Part shown: piece by piece, positions 7,580 to 16,882 of the stretch
How positions within the stretch are numbered: the stretch's first letter is position 1
Layout of the letters: each line of letters begins with the position of its first letter
Assembly (NCBI GenBank): GCA_005223375.1
Contig: RXOD01004824.1
Span: 1-17,962, forward strand
Length of the DNA stretch: 17,962 bases
Direction of reading: 5' to 3'
Origin: Amoebophrya sp. AT5.2
Lineage: Eukaryota > Sar > Dinophyceae > Syndiniales > Amoebophryaceae
The notes under the pieces: model-generated
Database searches by the model: none
What the model was told of the DNA's origin: nothing
The model's input: only the letters and a program-made list of their open reading frames with translations
Position numbers and translations under genes: made by a program

Positions 7580-7673
7580 GTCCAACAAGAAGGCGTCCTC
7601 GGAGGAGTTGGTCTGCTGCAATCCATGACCGTTGATCCGCGCTTCACCTTGGAGTCCTGGCCAAAATGGAAAT
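7580..7673 (+). CDS. Candidate short exon (MTVDPRFTLESWPKW...)
   Basis: The frame is open from 7580 (VQQEGVLGGVGLLQS) and continues TVDPRFTLESWPKW, then meets GTAACT at 7674, a plausible donor, and a stop at 7676-7678. GTGAGT, a perfect donor hexamer, is at 7576. Composition is protein-like but length is only 30 codons. It could be an exon of gene B' or of an unrecognised gene. Confidence 0.25.
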
Positions 7674-7808
7674 GGTAACTGTCTGAATCAATGGTGGTCG
7701 ATTTCGGCGTGTTTCTCGAGGGGCTTTTGGACCAGGTTGCGGAATAAGGGGCCATAATCATAAAGCAATTTCTTGGGAACAACGCGAAACAAGGAGGCTT
7801 CGTGCAAG

Positions 7809-8083
7809 ATCGATTATCTCTTGAAGGAAGCAACAAGCGACCGGACTGAGCGTCAAAAGAAAAACCAAAAGCAACGAGGGGCAGTCTCTCCCTGCATTCC
7901 ACTCATCATACATCACAGCTTGGTATGCGAGCGGCGGCGTGCCGGCTTCGATTCCTGGTACACCTACCGCGAGTACCGCTTTGTCAATCTCGCCGACATT
8001 GACTGCCAAGGCCATGGAAAAGCTTCATCGAACGAGGGTTCCAGGCCGACGAACGGACTTGCTTCTTTCGTGTGCCGCTTTTG
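7809..8083 (+). CDS. Candidate exon or fragment (IDYLLKEATSD... WYTYREYRF)
   Basis: After an AG at 7807-7808 the frame reads IDYLLKEATSDRTERQKK, later GFDSWYTYREYRF and NLADIDCQG, and stops at 8081-8083. The second part looks like genuine protein; the final 20 codons do not. The next protein-like piece lies in another frame, so either introns or frame damage separates them. No family recognised. Confidence 0.3.
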
Positions 8084-8088
8084 ATCAG

Positions 8089-8256
8089 CTCGTTAGCAGA
8101 ATGCGGGAGTTAGTGGAACAGGCAAGAACTTCCGCGGACAGTTTTCTTTGGCATTTTCGTGCGGCGGATGAATGGCAATGCGCTCCCTGTAACTCGCGCT
8201 GGCCCTGCAGGGAAGACGAAGAGCCTGAGTGTCGGTTGATCTCTTACGTTTTTTGA
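8089..8256 (+). CDS. Candidate exon with Cys pattern CxxC-x5-C-x7-C
   Basis: A pyrimidine-rich stretch ending TTGATCAG (8081-8088) is a good acceptor. The exon then reads LVSRMRELVEQARTSADSF, followed by WQCAPC, a further Cys five residues on and another seven later, and stops at 8256. The four cysteines could bind a metal, but spacing fits no family I can name. Two overlapping frames downstream (8255 onward and about 8270 onward) are both protein-like, so the following exon is not resolved. Confidence 0.3.
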   Translation, partial: LVSRMRELVEQARTSADSFLWHFRAADEWQCAPCNSRWPCREDEEPECRLISYVF

Positions 8257-8511
8257 GCGTCTGGTCTCACTTAAGAAAGCTCTACAAGAAGGAGCGAGAG
8301 CTGCGTGCAGACGGCAAATCAGCGAAACTTTTATGCGAGTGCGTCTGGCCATCCTCGTTTTACGTAGTATGGTTTTCGTATGTATTGACAGGTAGAGGTA
8401 GGGGTACTAAAGTAGGGCTGCTCGTCATCGTGGTGCTCCGCGACAGTCCTTGCCGAGCGATCTGCACCAAAGAAAAGATTGCATAGCGCAGATTTCTTGC
8501 GGGTCACCAGC
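8257..8511. other. Unresolved stretch before the C2-FN3 gene
   Basis: Two competing frames look protein-like between about 8255 and 8370: one reading ERLVSLKKALQEGARAACRR, the other LRKLYKKERELRADGKSAK. Neither can be linked by a clear splice to its neighbours. The stretch ends in CTTGCGGGTCACCAG (to 8510), an acceptor-like site one base before the ATG at 8512. Confidence 0.3.
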
Positions 8512-11500
8512 ATGGCTGCGCGTGAAGATCAGTCTCCGGGTGGCAGTCTTGGGCCACCGGCCGCGGGGCCAGGCGCCCACGAGTCTCAGGTCGACGTGAG
8601 CAATGCTTTCCAAAGTTCGGTGATCTATCAACCGTCGACCCCTGCCGCTGCGCAGCCAGATGCAGCCTTGGCTGGCGTCGTGCCGGGACCTGTCGCCGCG
8701 AAGCAGCGCTACGTGCTCAGCACGGGGAGAGCGGTGAGCCCCCGCGACGGACTGAAAATCCCTCCAGGCGCGGTGGGACTCGGGCATGGGATGGGGCGTC
8801 CGGTTTTTGCGCGACCACCACACATGACAGGGTCCGGAACGCGGATGCTCATCGGGCAAACTCCGACATCAGCATCTTCATCTGTGGGCGCCACAGCCGT
8901 TTCTGCCGGTGTCGTGGGACCAACAAATACAAACTCCGCTGCGATGAATAACATGCCATCGAATTCTCGAGCGATGGTTCCGGGGGGACCCGAAGTGGGC
9001 AGCCTTAGTCCCCAGCAGCAGCGCTTCTCGTTCGCCGCACCTGGCCGGTCGCAGGGAGGCTCGACGTCAGCCGTCGGCACTAGCGGTGTGGTCGTTGGCG
9101 GCGGCGGCCAAGTCCAAATCCAAAAGAGCTCTTTTCCACAGGAGCCGCGCCTGGCGACCGTTCCGAGCTCCAACCATCCGTCCAAAGCAGCGGCCGCGCA
9201 CTTGAGTACGTACTGCGAGGTCGCTGCTCAGGAGCACTCGCAGGGCGCCGGTGGAGGTGCTCCAGCACAAAAACCTGCAATTGCCGCAGCAGTAGATGCT
9301 CCACCACTAGAGCAGCGGCCACATGCTGCAACTCTCCTCCTCGCGACACAGCCGAAGAGCCTCCAAGTCCAACCAGCCACCTCGTCCAGCAAGGCGACGC
9401 CGAGCCTTCACAGCGACGGCGGAAGCGAGGACGGTGCTGGGGCGCCGGGCGGAGGACGCCTTTCTCCGAACCGCCCAGCGACTTTTTGTGTGCCACAGGC
9501 GATGTCGTTCGGAAACGCGGACGTCGGCAACGTGGTCATGCCACCAATGGCCGGCTTAGGTTTGGGAGAGGCTGCGGGACCAGGCGGGCCCCAAATGCCA
9601 GTGTTTGCGACCGCCGCTTTGTCTTCCGCCGGGCCCTCGGCGTTTAGTGGCAGTGCCGATAGGCCACCGCCCGCTCCCGGTTCCATTTTCGCGCCGCAAG
9701 CGCTGCAACAGCAGCAACTGTTCGGCGGCCAGCCGTCGTTCAGCAGCAGCATGAGCGTATCTTCACCTCATCAAGTGCAGGCCCCCTATCACCCCTCACA
9801 ACATGCCACGCAGCCGCTTGTAGCAGTCGTGCCCAACAACTACAGCATCCCGCATCCGCAGTTCGAATTTTCCGCTACCTACCCGTCCGGCAGCGCCAGC
9901 AACGTCGGCACCGCCGTCAGCCCCTCTGTCGCAGGCACAACGAGAGGCATCGGCAGTTCGCGGAGTCGAAAACAGCCGCGCCCGCATTTGCTGGAGCTGA
10001 GCGTGCACGAGCTGAGCCTCAACGATTTATCCGTTTTTCCCGAGAAGTCTATGTTTGTCACGAGCAAGTACGTGGTTACCGCGCGGACATTGGTCGCCCC
10101 CCAGCCGCTTGCCCAAATCCGCTGGACTGCTGCGGCGGATAAGGAGACTGCCGACTTGAGGACGCGACAACCGGACCGCGTCTTGAGCGACGCGTTTGAC
10201 CACAAAAAGATCGAAAAGCACTCGGAGAGCAGCAGTGCAGGCGGAGTAGGGGGAACAAGAAGTGCACACTCGCAGTCGCAACTGCGGAACGCCCCGACGC
10301 CGTCGTCGTCCTCGCGCATCGGGTTTCGGCACGCGAAAACCCGGTCAAGCTCGCCGGATGACTGGGAGGCGATCGCGAGCACGACGGGCGTGTACCAAAA
10401 TGCCGAATCATCTTCCTCCAGTGCTGGGACTGTGATTCGCACAGCAAGCGCAACCGCCGGGACGGCGGCACTGCGGGACTTTAGCGCGCTAGACATGAAG
10501 CGAGCGACGGACGAGCCGGATCTGGTGCTGCTGCGGCCGGAGAGCAGACACGAATACTTGTTGGTGGAGCTGTGGCTGTTCTCAGAATCCATGACGTCGT
10601 CGGAGCACCGGCTCGTGGGCCGCCTGGGCCTCGATCTCGTGCCATACCTGCAGGTAGCGAGGAACGAATGTCTATCGATTCTTTTTCCTTCGGACTTTTT
10701 TCGGAGATTTGCAAAAAAATACTGACTTTTGGAGCTCGTCCGGCACCTAGTGGGGGGTAAGTAAAACTAAAACTGCGTGTTTTAATACGTCCTCTACTTC
10801 GACTTTCGTTTATAGTACCTCTCGGTCGCTACCGCCAGCCCCCGTCTGGACCTACATTCGCTGACGCGCAAATTTCAAGTACTTCTAGACTTTACAAAAT
10901 CCAATATTCTCGTGGTTCCTCCATCTTTTTTCCACCACCGACCAGGGCCTCGCCTACACCTCTCAAGAGGTGGGTCATGCGCTTTTCAACCGCGAGGGGG
11001 ACGAGATTGGGCGGCTCCACCTCCACAATCTTCAGTACAGTTCCACCGCGGACGCGATCGCGTCCGACCGCATTTTTTCGGACTTCCAATCGCAAACCGC
11101 GATCCACCTGCGGTGGGACGAGACAGATCAGTATAACCAACAAGAACACGACCACAACTTCTACGACGGAAAAAGTGCGTATTGTTCTGGCCTACCGATC
11201 ACCTCCTTCACGGTGTTCCGCAAGGCCCCCGGCGGCGACCGCAACACGTACGAGATCCTCGCTGACGGGGTGCGCGGCAACAAGTACGAGGTGAAACAGG
11301 GGTTGGTTGGCAACACCGAGTACCAGTTTCTCGTGACCGCGAACAACCGCTGCGGCGTCGGTGCTTTCCCATCAATGACAGCGAGCGCCCCCTTCACCGT
11401 CCGCACGGCGGCGACGGCCCCCGCGCCCGTGACAGCACTCACGCTCGAAGTGAACGCGAACAGCAACACGGGTGCACATCACAGCATCGATCTTCCACTC

Positions 11501-11812
11501 GTGAAGAACGCCGCGCTCGACGTCGCGTTTGCGCGGCCGACGTCCGACGGCGGGAGCCCCATCTTGTTCTACCGGCTACACATGTGCAAAGTGGCGAACT
11601 GCACCTGGTGGAGCGATGTTTTTCCCGACAAAAACAAGCGATGGACCGACATGGGCTCGATATCGGCGTACGACAACGAGGGGCGCTGCCAGCTTTTCCG
11701 CTGCCGGGTCGAACCTCTGGAAAAGAGCTGCCGGTACGCGGTCCGAGTGTTCGCGGTAAACGCTGTGGGGTACTCAGTGGCGAGCGAGGAACCGAAGCCG
11801 GTGTACGTGTGA
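8512..11812 (+). CDS. Long disordered arm + C2 domain + two FN3 domains, two exons
   Basis: Exon 1 is 8512-10653 (714 codons) and exon 2 10946-11812 (288 codons plus TGA), phase 0. The ATG at 8512 sits in a good context (CAGCATGGC); the open frame begins earlier, at TTG 8479, which I do not accept as a start. Residues 1-490 are Pro/Ser/Gly/Ala/Gln-rich and disordered. Residues about 492-745 form a C2-like domain: HLLELSVHELSLNDLSVF, a Ser-rich insertion of roughly 90 residues, YLLVELWLF and VGRLGLDLVPYL, then, after the splice, VGHALFNREGDEIGRLHLH as the last strands. Residues about 760-870 and 870-1000 are two fibronectin type III domains (SFTVFRKAPGG, NTEYQFLVTANN; then YAVRVFAVNAVGYS). C2 domains bind membranes or proteins, sometimes with calcium. 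I see no full set of calcium-binding Asp residues. No signal peptide or membrane segment. Name unknown. Confidence 0.75.
10654..10945 (+). other. Intron within the C2 domain
   Basis: The 292-base intron has donor CAG|GTAGCG at 10654 and acceptor TTTTTTCCACCACCGACCAG ending at 10945. Retained, the frame stops at 10725; spliced, it restores the final C2 strands. An alternative perfect donor GTAAGT lies at 10757, but only after the in-frame stop. GGTAGCGA at the donor (10653-10660) is the reverse complement of TCGCTACC at 10826-10833. Confidence 0.7.
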
Positions 11813-12818
11813 GCCGTGCCAGATCTTCTACGAGATCTTCATCTTTGAGTTTGACCCGACGCAACAATCAAAATCTTCGAATCGAAGGGCTGCGACCTAT
11901 ACGGCGTTTTCGATCACGCAGTCCTTGTGCGCTGACGAAAATTCTCGTTTGACGTAAGCACCTTGCGGAGTTGAAAAAGAAATGGCTCGGATGCGCGCGG
12001 AAGAGCCACACAGCCTACGGCTCGATCTGGGCCCTTGAAGAATGATCGACTGTTTACTGCGGCCAGAGAATTCTTTGTGCAATGAATTCGTTCCGTTTTT
12101 TTTTTCGTGCAAAACGGTGAACGTAGACTGTCCTGATTCGGTGTCTATGTTTGTATTCATTGCTCAGCGGAGCGGTAGAATAGAAAGCCCGAGTGACGTC
12201 GAACATAGACCGAGTGTACGCGAGACGAAGTTCGTTGAAGACGCAGAGGTACCAGATCGATCTAGATACGCAACTCGTTGAGAGAAAAGCAAGTCAGCGA
12301 AACTCTAGTATAGAGTTCTCGCTTTGAAACTTTAGGAAGAAGGCGTGCTGCATGGTTGTAAATACCGATTTCGGTGTCCTGGTCCTCGGAAGTAAGTAGA
12401 GTTTGCGATACTTTACTATACTTGTAGTAAAAGGAGCACAGATGGTTATTTACACTAAAGCCGCTTACTAGAAGAAGATCAGTTTCAGTAGGAAAAGGAA
12501 TACGAACGAACGACGATGGCACTCGGAACAGTTGGGGCAAAGTCGAACAATCATGGGCCTCCGGATATGATGCATGCTCCTCCGATCCTCTCGGCTGCGG
12601 CCCGGCACACAAACCGCTGCCGAGTGCGCTAAACGGCTCTGCGTGTCCGTGGAGGCGGGGTCCTCCGACAATGCGCTGTACCGTCGATTTAATAAAGTAG
12701 GATAGGACCACGTCAGGAATGCAGCTCGCTTCCTGACCAACGTGCAGAAACGTCGTGATCAACTTTTCCCGGCTGGAAGGGCTGCAATTACTAGCGATCC
12801 AGACCCAAGGTCCCGAAA
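11813..12818. other. Intergenic stretch, no gene recognised
   Basis: This kilobase has balanced composition, a T-run of about ten at 12096, and an AATAAA at 12691. A minus-strand frame of 166 codons spans 12262-12762 but starts at TTG, has no domain and no composition like the other genes. The plus strand holds only short frames. Promoter and 5' leader of the FtsJ-like gene are presumably in the last few hundred bases. Confidence 0.5.
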
Positions 12819-15800
12819 ATGCCGCCCCGGCGCGGGAAGAGGCATGCGAAGGGTGGGCAGGGGCAGGAGGGCCCTGTGGACGAGCCCTTGATCCATCCCG
12901 AGGTGCAGAAGGTGCTGGATTTCGAGGCTATTCTCGCCGCGGAGGACCGCAACGAGGCCGCCTTGAAAGTCCAGAAGGACAAGATTCTGCAGCGCTGCCT
13001 CGACGCGTTCGGGCACAACCTGTGCGGGCCGGACCCGGTGCTGAACTCGACGAGTCTCGCGCTGCAGATGGAGGTCTGGTTCATCGCGCGGGAGCTCGGG
13101 TACAACATCGAGGAGCAGCCGGAGTGGCTGTGCCGCATCCCCAACAAATTGGAGGAGATGCACGCGGAGCGCGATAACCCTTTGTTTGCGGTCCCGGCGG
13201 AGAAGCTGGGCACGGTGACGGGGATCCACTTCGCGCTGCGGGGCGCCGCGAAGCGGCTGGAGAAGCAGCACCTGTGGGGCACGTTCACGGACCTGCTGCG
13301 GATGACGCACCGGCGCGACGCGGAGCTGTACCGGATCGTGTACTTCGACCTGCTGAAGGAGCTGGTGGATGACATCGTGGACGAGGATGACGAGGACGAG
13401 CGCAAGTTTTTGTGGATGAGCTGCAGCCCCTACCCGCAGGACCACCGCTGCCCCTACGCCGTCCGCAGCATGCTGGAGGAGGACAACTGGTCCGAGCTCA
13501 CCGACTACAGCCTGAAGCGCAAGTACTTCCACATCTACCGGAACGAACTGTCGTTAGACACAGAGGACCCGGACAAGGGGAAGAACCTGTTCAAACTCAC
13601 CCCGATGGCGTTTGTGGACGTGTGCGTGCCGGAGAAGTGGAACCACTTCCACTTCCTGCTCCCCAACGAGCACTACACGAACATGGCGAAGAAACTGATG
13701 GAGGAGGAGCTACGCAAAAAGGGCAAGATCGACCTCACCGTGAAGAAGCCAAAAAACAATTAAGGGCTGAGTAGTTTTATTCTCAGGTTTAGTTGTTGCA
13801 GGCAGGGTGTTGAGGTTTGCTGAGAGTGCTTCTTGTTCTTGCATACTGTTGTAGCTCTAACCGTCGAGAAGCTCAACGGGGTTGGGGTTCAGATCTGAGT
13901 CTGGCGTGTTGGTATGCTTATGGTATGCCCCGCGCCGAGAAGGCTGCGGCTTCCTGTGTGTGGATCCCGTCGCCCAGCCTACCGCACAGACATAGGAAGC
14001 CAGTGTGAGCGAGCGCCTTGCTATTGGTGTCGGTTTATTCGGAACAGGGCCCTAGATGCGGCCTGCTGGACGCGCAGCAGCCGGCACTCGCTGGGCGACG
14101 GCCATCGCCATGGGTCGTGATCCGAGGAGGGGGGATCCGATACCGATACCGATTGTAACGGCCAAACCTAACCCTGAACCACCGGACAACCTGGGTGTTT
14201 TTCAACCTGTAACACAAGGCGGACGAGAAGAAGTGGGCGAAGGAGAAGCTGGAGAAGGAGCAGATGGTGGCTATGTTCGACTCGAGCGACACGGACGAGG
14301 ACGACTTCTTCGAGGACCGGGACATGGACCCGGAGACGCGGCGGACGGAGCAGGAGCGGGAGGAAATGAACAACGAGGTGTTTCTGGACCTGATGCGGCA
14401 GGACGAAACCGTGATGGAGAGCGGGCTGCTCGGGCTGAGCCACCAGGAGTTGCCCTGCTACGTGCTGTGGAATCTGTGCCGCGCGCTGCGCATTTCCATG
14501 ATCGGGCTGCGGCCGGGCGGCTGCCTGGTGCTGATCTGGGGCACGACGCCGCTGCACGCGACCTTTTTCTGGCTGAAGAATTTGTTGCAGCCGTTCTTTG
14601 ACGAGATCAATTTGCTGAGTTCGCCGTTCCCGAGCACGGAATCCCTGATCGTGTGCCAGGGCTACGCCGCGAAGCTCTCCCTCGTGGACCCGCTGTGCTA
14701 CTTCCTCACCCGGCCGCAGCGGAACCTTGGGGTGGACGACGTGCTACTGTGGACCTTCGGGGACGGGTACAAGAGCATGGAGGAGCTGTATTTACGGGAC
14801 AAGCGCGAGGTGGACGATCTGCTGAGTGACTACAAAATCAAGGTGGAGAAAATGGAAAGATACACGATCGACATGGAGAAGGAGAAGGTGCTGATGGAGA
14901 TCGAGCGCATGAAGGAGGAGATGCGGGAGGCGGAGCGGCAGGCGCGCGAGGCCGCCGGCGGCGACCAGGAGGGCGGCGACGCGGAAGGCGGGAAGAAGAA
15001 GAAGAAGTCGCCGAAAAAGAAGAAGGGCGAGAAAGAGGAGGCCGCGGGCGACGGCGGCAAGAAGAAGAAGGGCCCGGGGGAAGTCCTCGACGCGAAGCTG
15101 GGGGGTGCGAAGCGCGCGAAGAAGGGCGAGGGCGGCGGGGAGATGGCGCGGGCGCTGCAGGAGGGGCGCAAGCGGCAGCGGCCGCGGCGCAAGACCGTGA
15201 TGGGGCAGGGCATGAAGTCGGCGCAGCTCGAGAAGCTGGTCCGGTTCCGGAACCGCGAGCCCGGCGACGCCGTGGGCGCCGAGGTGCAGAACATCTTCGC
15301 GCAGGCGATGGAGGACGCGAGCCCGTGGAACGCGCGGTCCGTGCGGGGCGGGGACGACCCGACGGGCATGGTGCAAGAGGTCAGCCTGGGCGCGATCGAC
15401 AAGCTGCAGGAAAACGTGCTTTCCAGCATGCGGCCGGAGCCGCTGTCGCCCATGCGCAAACGCGAGTTCAACCCGTACCGAGCGAAACTGCGCAAAATCA
15501 TCGGCCGGCGCGAGGACGACGCGAAGCAGAGCCTGGTGTTTGGCGGCGGGAGGAAGAACAAGAGTCGCCGCGGGGGAGCTGGCGGGGGGTCGTCCGACGA
15601 CGAGGACTTCGGCGACCTGCCCGACGTGTCGCACGCAGAGCGGTCACGTCCTCGGGCAGCTGGAGGTGCACAGGGAGGGTCCGCCGACCACGACGCCGGC
15701 GAGGACGGCGACCTGGACGATGAGAACGGCGAGGAGCAGAGCATGATCAAGATGGTGAAGTCTACGAAGAAGGGGAACAAGAAGGGCGATCTGTCCCCCG

Positions 15801-16252
15801 AGCCCAGCACCGTGCTGCCCGCCGGGCCGTCGCACTCGCGGTGGGACCGCCCCTGGCAGCAGCACGGAGGGCGGCAAAACCCCGTGCCGCAGGAGCTGCG
15901 GCCCGACAAGAGGGGGAGCTCGCGGCAGCGGCGGGAGGTGCACCTGGCGACCTCGCTGGGCGTGGGCGCGCTGGATCACGTCCGCGGCGCGGACCTGATC
16001 GCCCAGTTCGAGGAGGAACTCAACCCGGAGTCGGCGATGGACAAAGAGACGATGGTGATCGCGCTGCGCGACCAGTTAAACCTGCTGCGGGACAGCGGCG
16101 ACGTGAACGTGCAGCACGTGTACCAAGCGTGGGAACGCCAGTTCGACGCGTGGCGCGAAAAAAAAGGCCTGCCGCCGCGGAAGGCGATGAAGCGCCCGGA
16201 AAGCGCAGACGTCACCGACATGCTGGGAGCAGCAAGCACCGCCGACACATGA
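12819..16252 (+). CDS. FtsJ/RrmJ-like methyltransferase-fold protein, probably catalytically degenerate; two exons
   Basis: Exon 1 is 12819-13739 (307 codons) and exon 2 14219-16252 (677 codons plus TGA), a 984-residue protein. ATG at 12819 begins MPPRRGKRHAKGG. Residues 20-260 are mostly helical and unrecognised. FVDVCVPEKWNHFHFLL (265-281) resembles motif I of FtsJ-type 2'-O-methyltransferases (FLDLCxxPGG) but lacks the glycines. GLRPGGCLVLIW (403-414), followed by a helix, FFDEI and STESLIVCQGY, matches the C-terminal half of that fold (LRPGGxxVxK, then SxExYxVxxGF), with the catalytic Lys replaced by Ile. About residues 530-700 are Lys/Gly-rich with runs such as KKKKSPKKKKGEK, typical of nuclear or RNA-binding proteins. 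The last 100 residues are helical again. A cap or RNA 2'-O-methyltransferase relative, perhaps a structural pseudo-enzyme, is my best guess; the fold assignment rests on motifs read by eye. If the splice is wrong, these are two adjacent genes. Confidence 0.6.
13740..14218 (+). other. Intron of the FtsJ-like gene
   Basis: Donor ACC|GTGAAG at 13740 and acceptor CCTGTAACACAAG ending 14218 are both phase 0. Codons before the ATG at 14264 (ADEKKWAKEKLEKEQ) are clearly coding, so that ATG is not the start and an upstream exon is needed; exon 1 ends in the similarly charged MEEELRKKGKIDLT. Unspliced, exon 1 stops at 13763 after KKPKNN. The intron contains a short CCGATA repeat (14139-14156) and no open frame of note. 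Confidence 0.5.
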
Positions 16253-16314
16253 AGTAGATCACCACTTCTTCTTCTACCGCGATAGCACTTTTCCTTCGAT
16301 TTACTTTTTGGATG

Positions 16315-16320
16315 AATAAA
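16315..16320 (+). terminator. Candidate polyadenylation signal AATAAA
   Basis: The hexamer lies 63 bases after the stop of the FtsJ-like gene, at a distance like that for the IQ-scaffold gene (85 bases). Confidence 0.4.
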
Positions 16321-16882
16321 TGGAAGAATTACGATGAAAAATGAGGCTGTGGAAGTGGTGGATGGCATTCATCGACCACGGACGGTCGTACACCTCGGAC
16401 AGTGCTTCCCGCAGCCGCTGTCGTTGGACAGTCGCCTGTGACCCCCCACACCGAGCCTTGGGGGCGGAGGCGGAGGGGCGCCAGTAGGATGAGGTGAAGG
16501 GGAAGTAGCTCGGAAGTGAGACGCGATCGGGAGGTGCGGGAAGCGACTCAATTGAGGACGGATCGAGGTTGCAGAACCAGACTGGGTGGCTCCGTTCTTT
16601 TCTTGCCAATGAAAAAGGGTCGCTCTACTGTAACTTTCACCCCCAGAAAAGAGTAGCTTTTCCACCTGAGATGTTGAATTGGCTCTCACAAATTTTTCGG
16701 TGTTCCGGATTCTTTGTTTGGTCGTGATCGTGAAGGGAATCTGGTGACTCGAATGGTGATAATGATAGCTTTGGATTGTTCTTGTGCGCCGGCGGATGTG
16801 CACCAGCAATTGCACTGACTCGCTTTGAAATCGTGGTCAGTCGTGAGGGGATGCTGATGATCTGACTCAGTGAAGATAGATC
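16321..16882. other. Intergenic stretch, no gene recognised
   Basis: About 560 bases with no convincing frame. Minus-strand frames up to 148 codons overlap here, but are low in plausibility and lack domains. The promoter and leader of the rightmost gene presumably lie at the right end. Confidence 0.45.

Noticed and set aside
7655..7680. Minus-strand CCATTTTGGC resembling part of the dinoflagellate spliced leader
   Set aside because: Only about ten bases match and the flanking bases do not, so it is chance.
12262..12762. Minus-strand frame of 166 codons in the intergenic stretch
   Set aside because: It starts at TTG, has no recognisable domain and no flanking signals; chance frames of this size are expected here.
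14161..14180. Telomere-like AACCTAACCCTGAACC inside the FtsJ-like intron
   Set aside because: Only about two imperfect units; too short to indicate a telomeric insertion.
14110..14601. Plus-strand frame with MGRDPRRGD-type start overlapping the FtsJ-like exon 2
   Set aside because: It is out of frame with the motif-bearing exon 2 and has Gly/Ala/Arg content typical of a frame-shifted GC-rich gene.
14792..15909. Two long minus-strand frames (280 and 359 codons)
   Set aside because: They lie opposite the Lys-rich part of the FtsJ-like gene, giving Leu/Phe/Pro runs from AAG repeats; no domain, shadows of the real gene.
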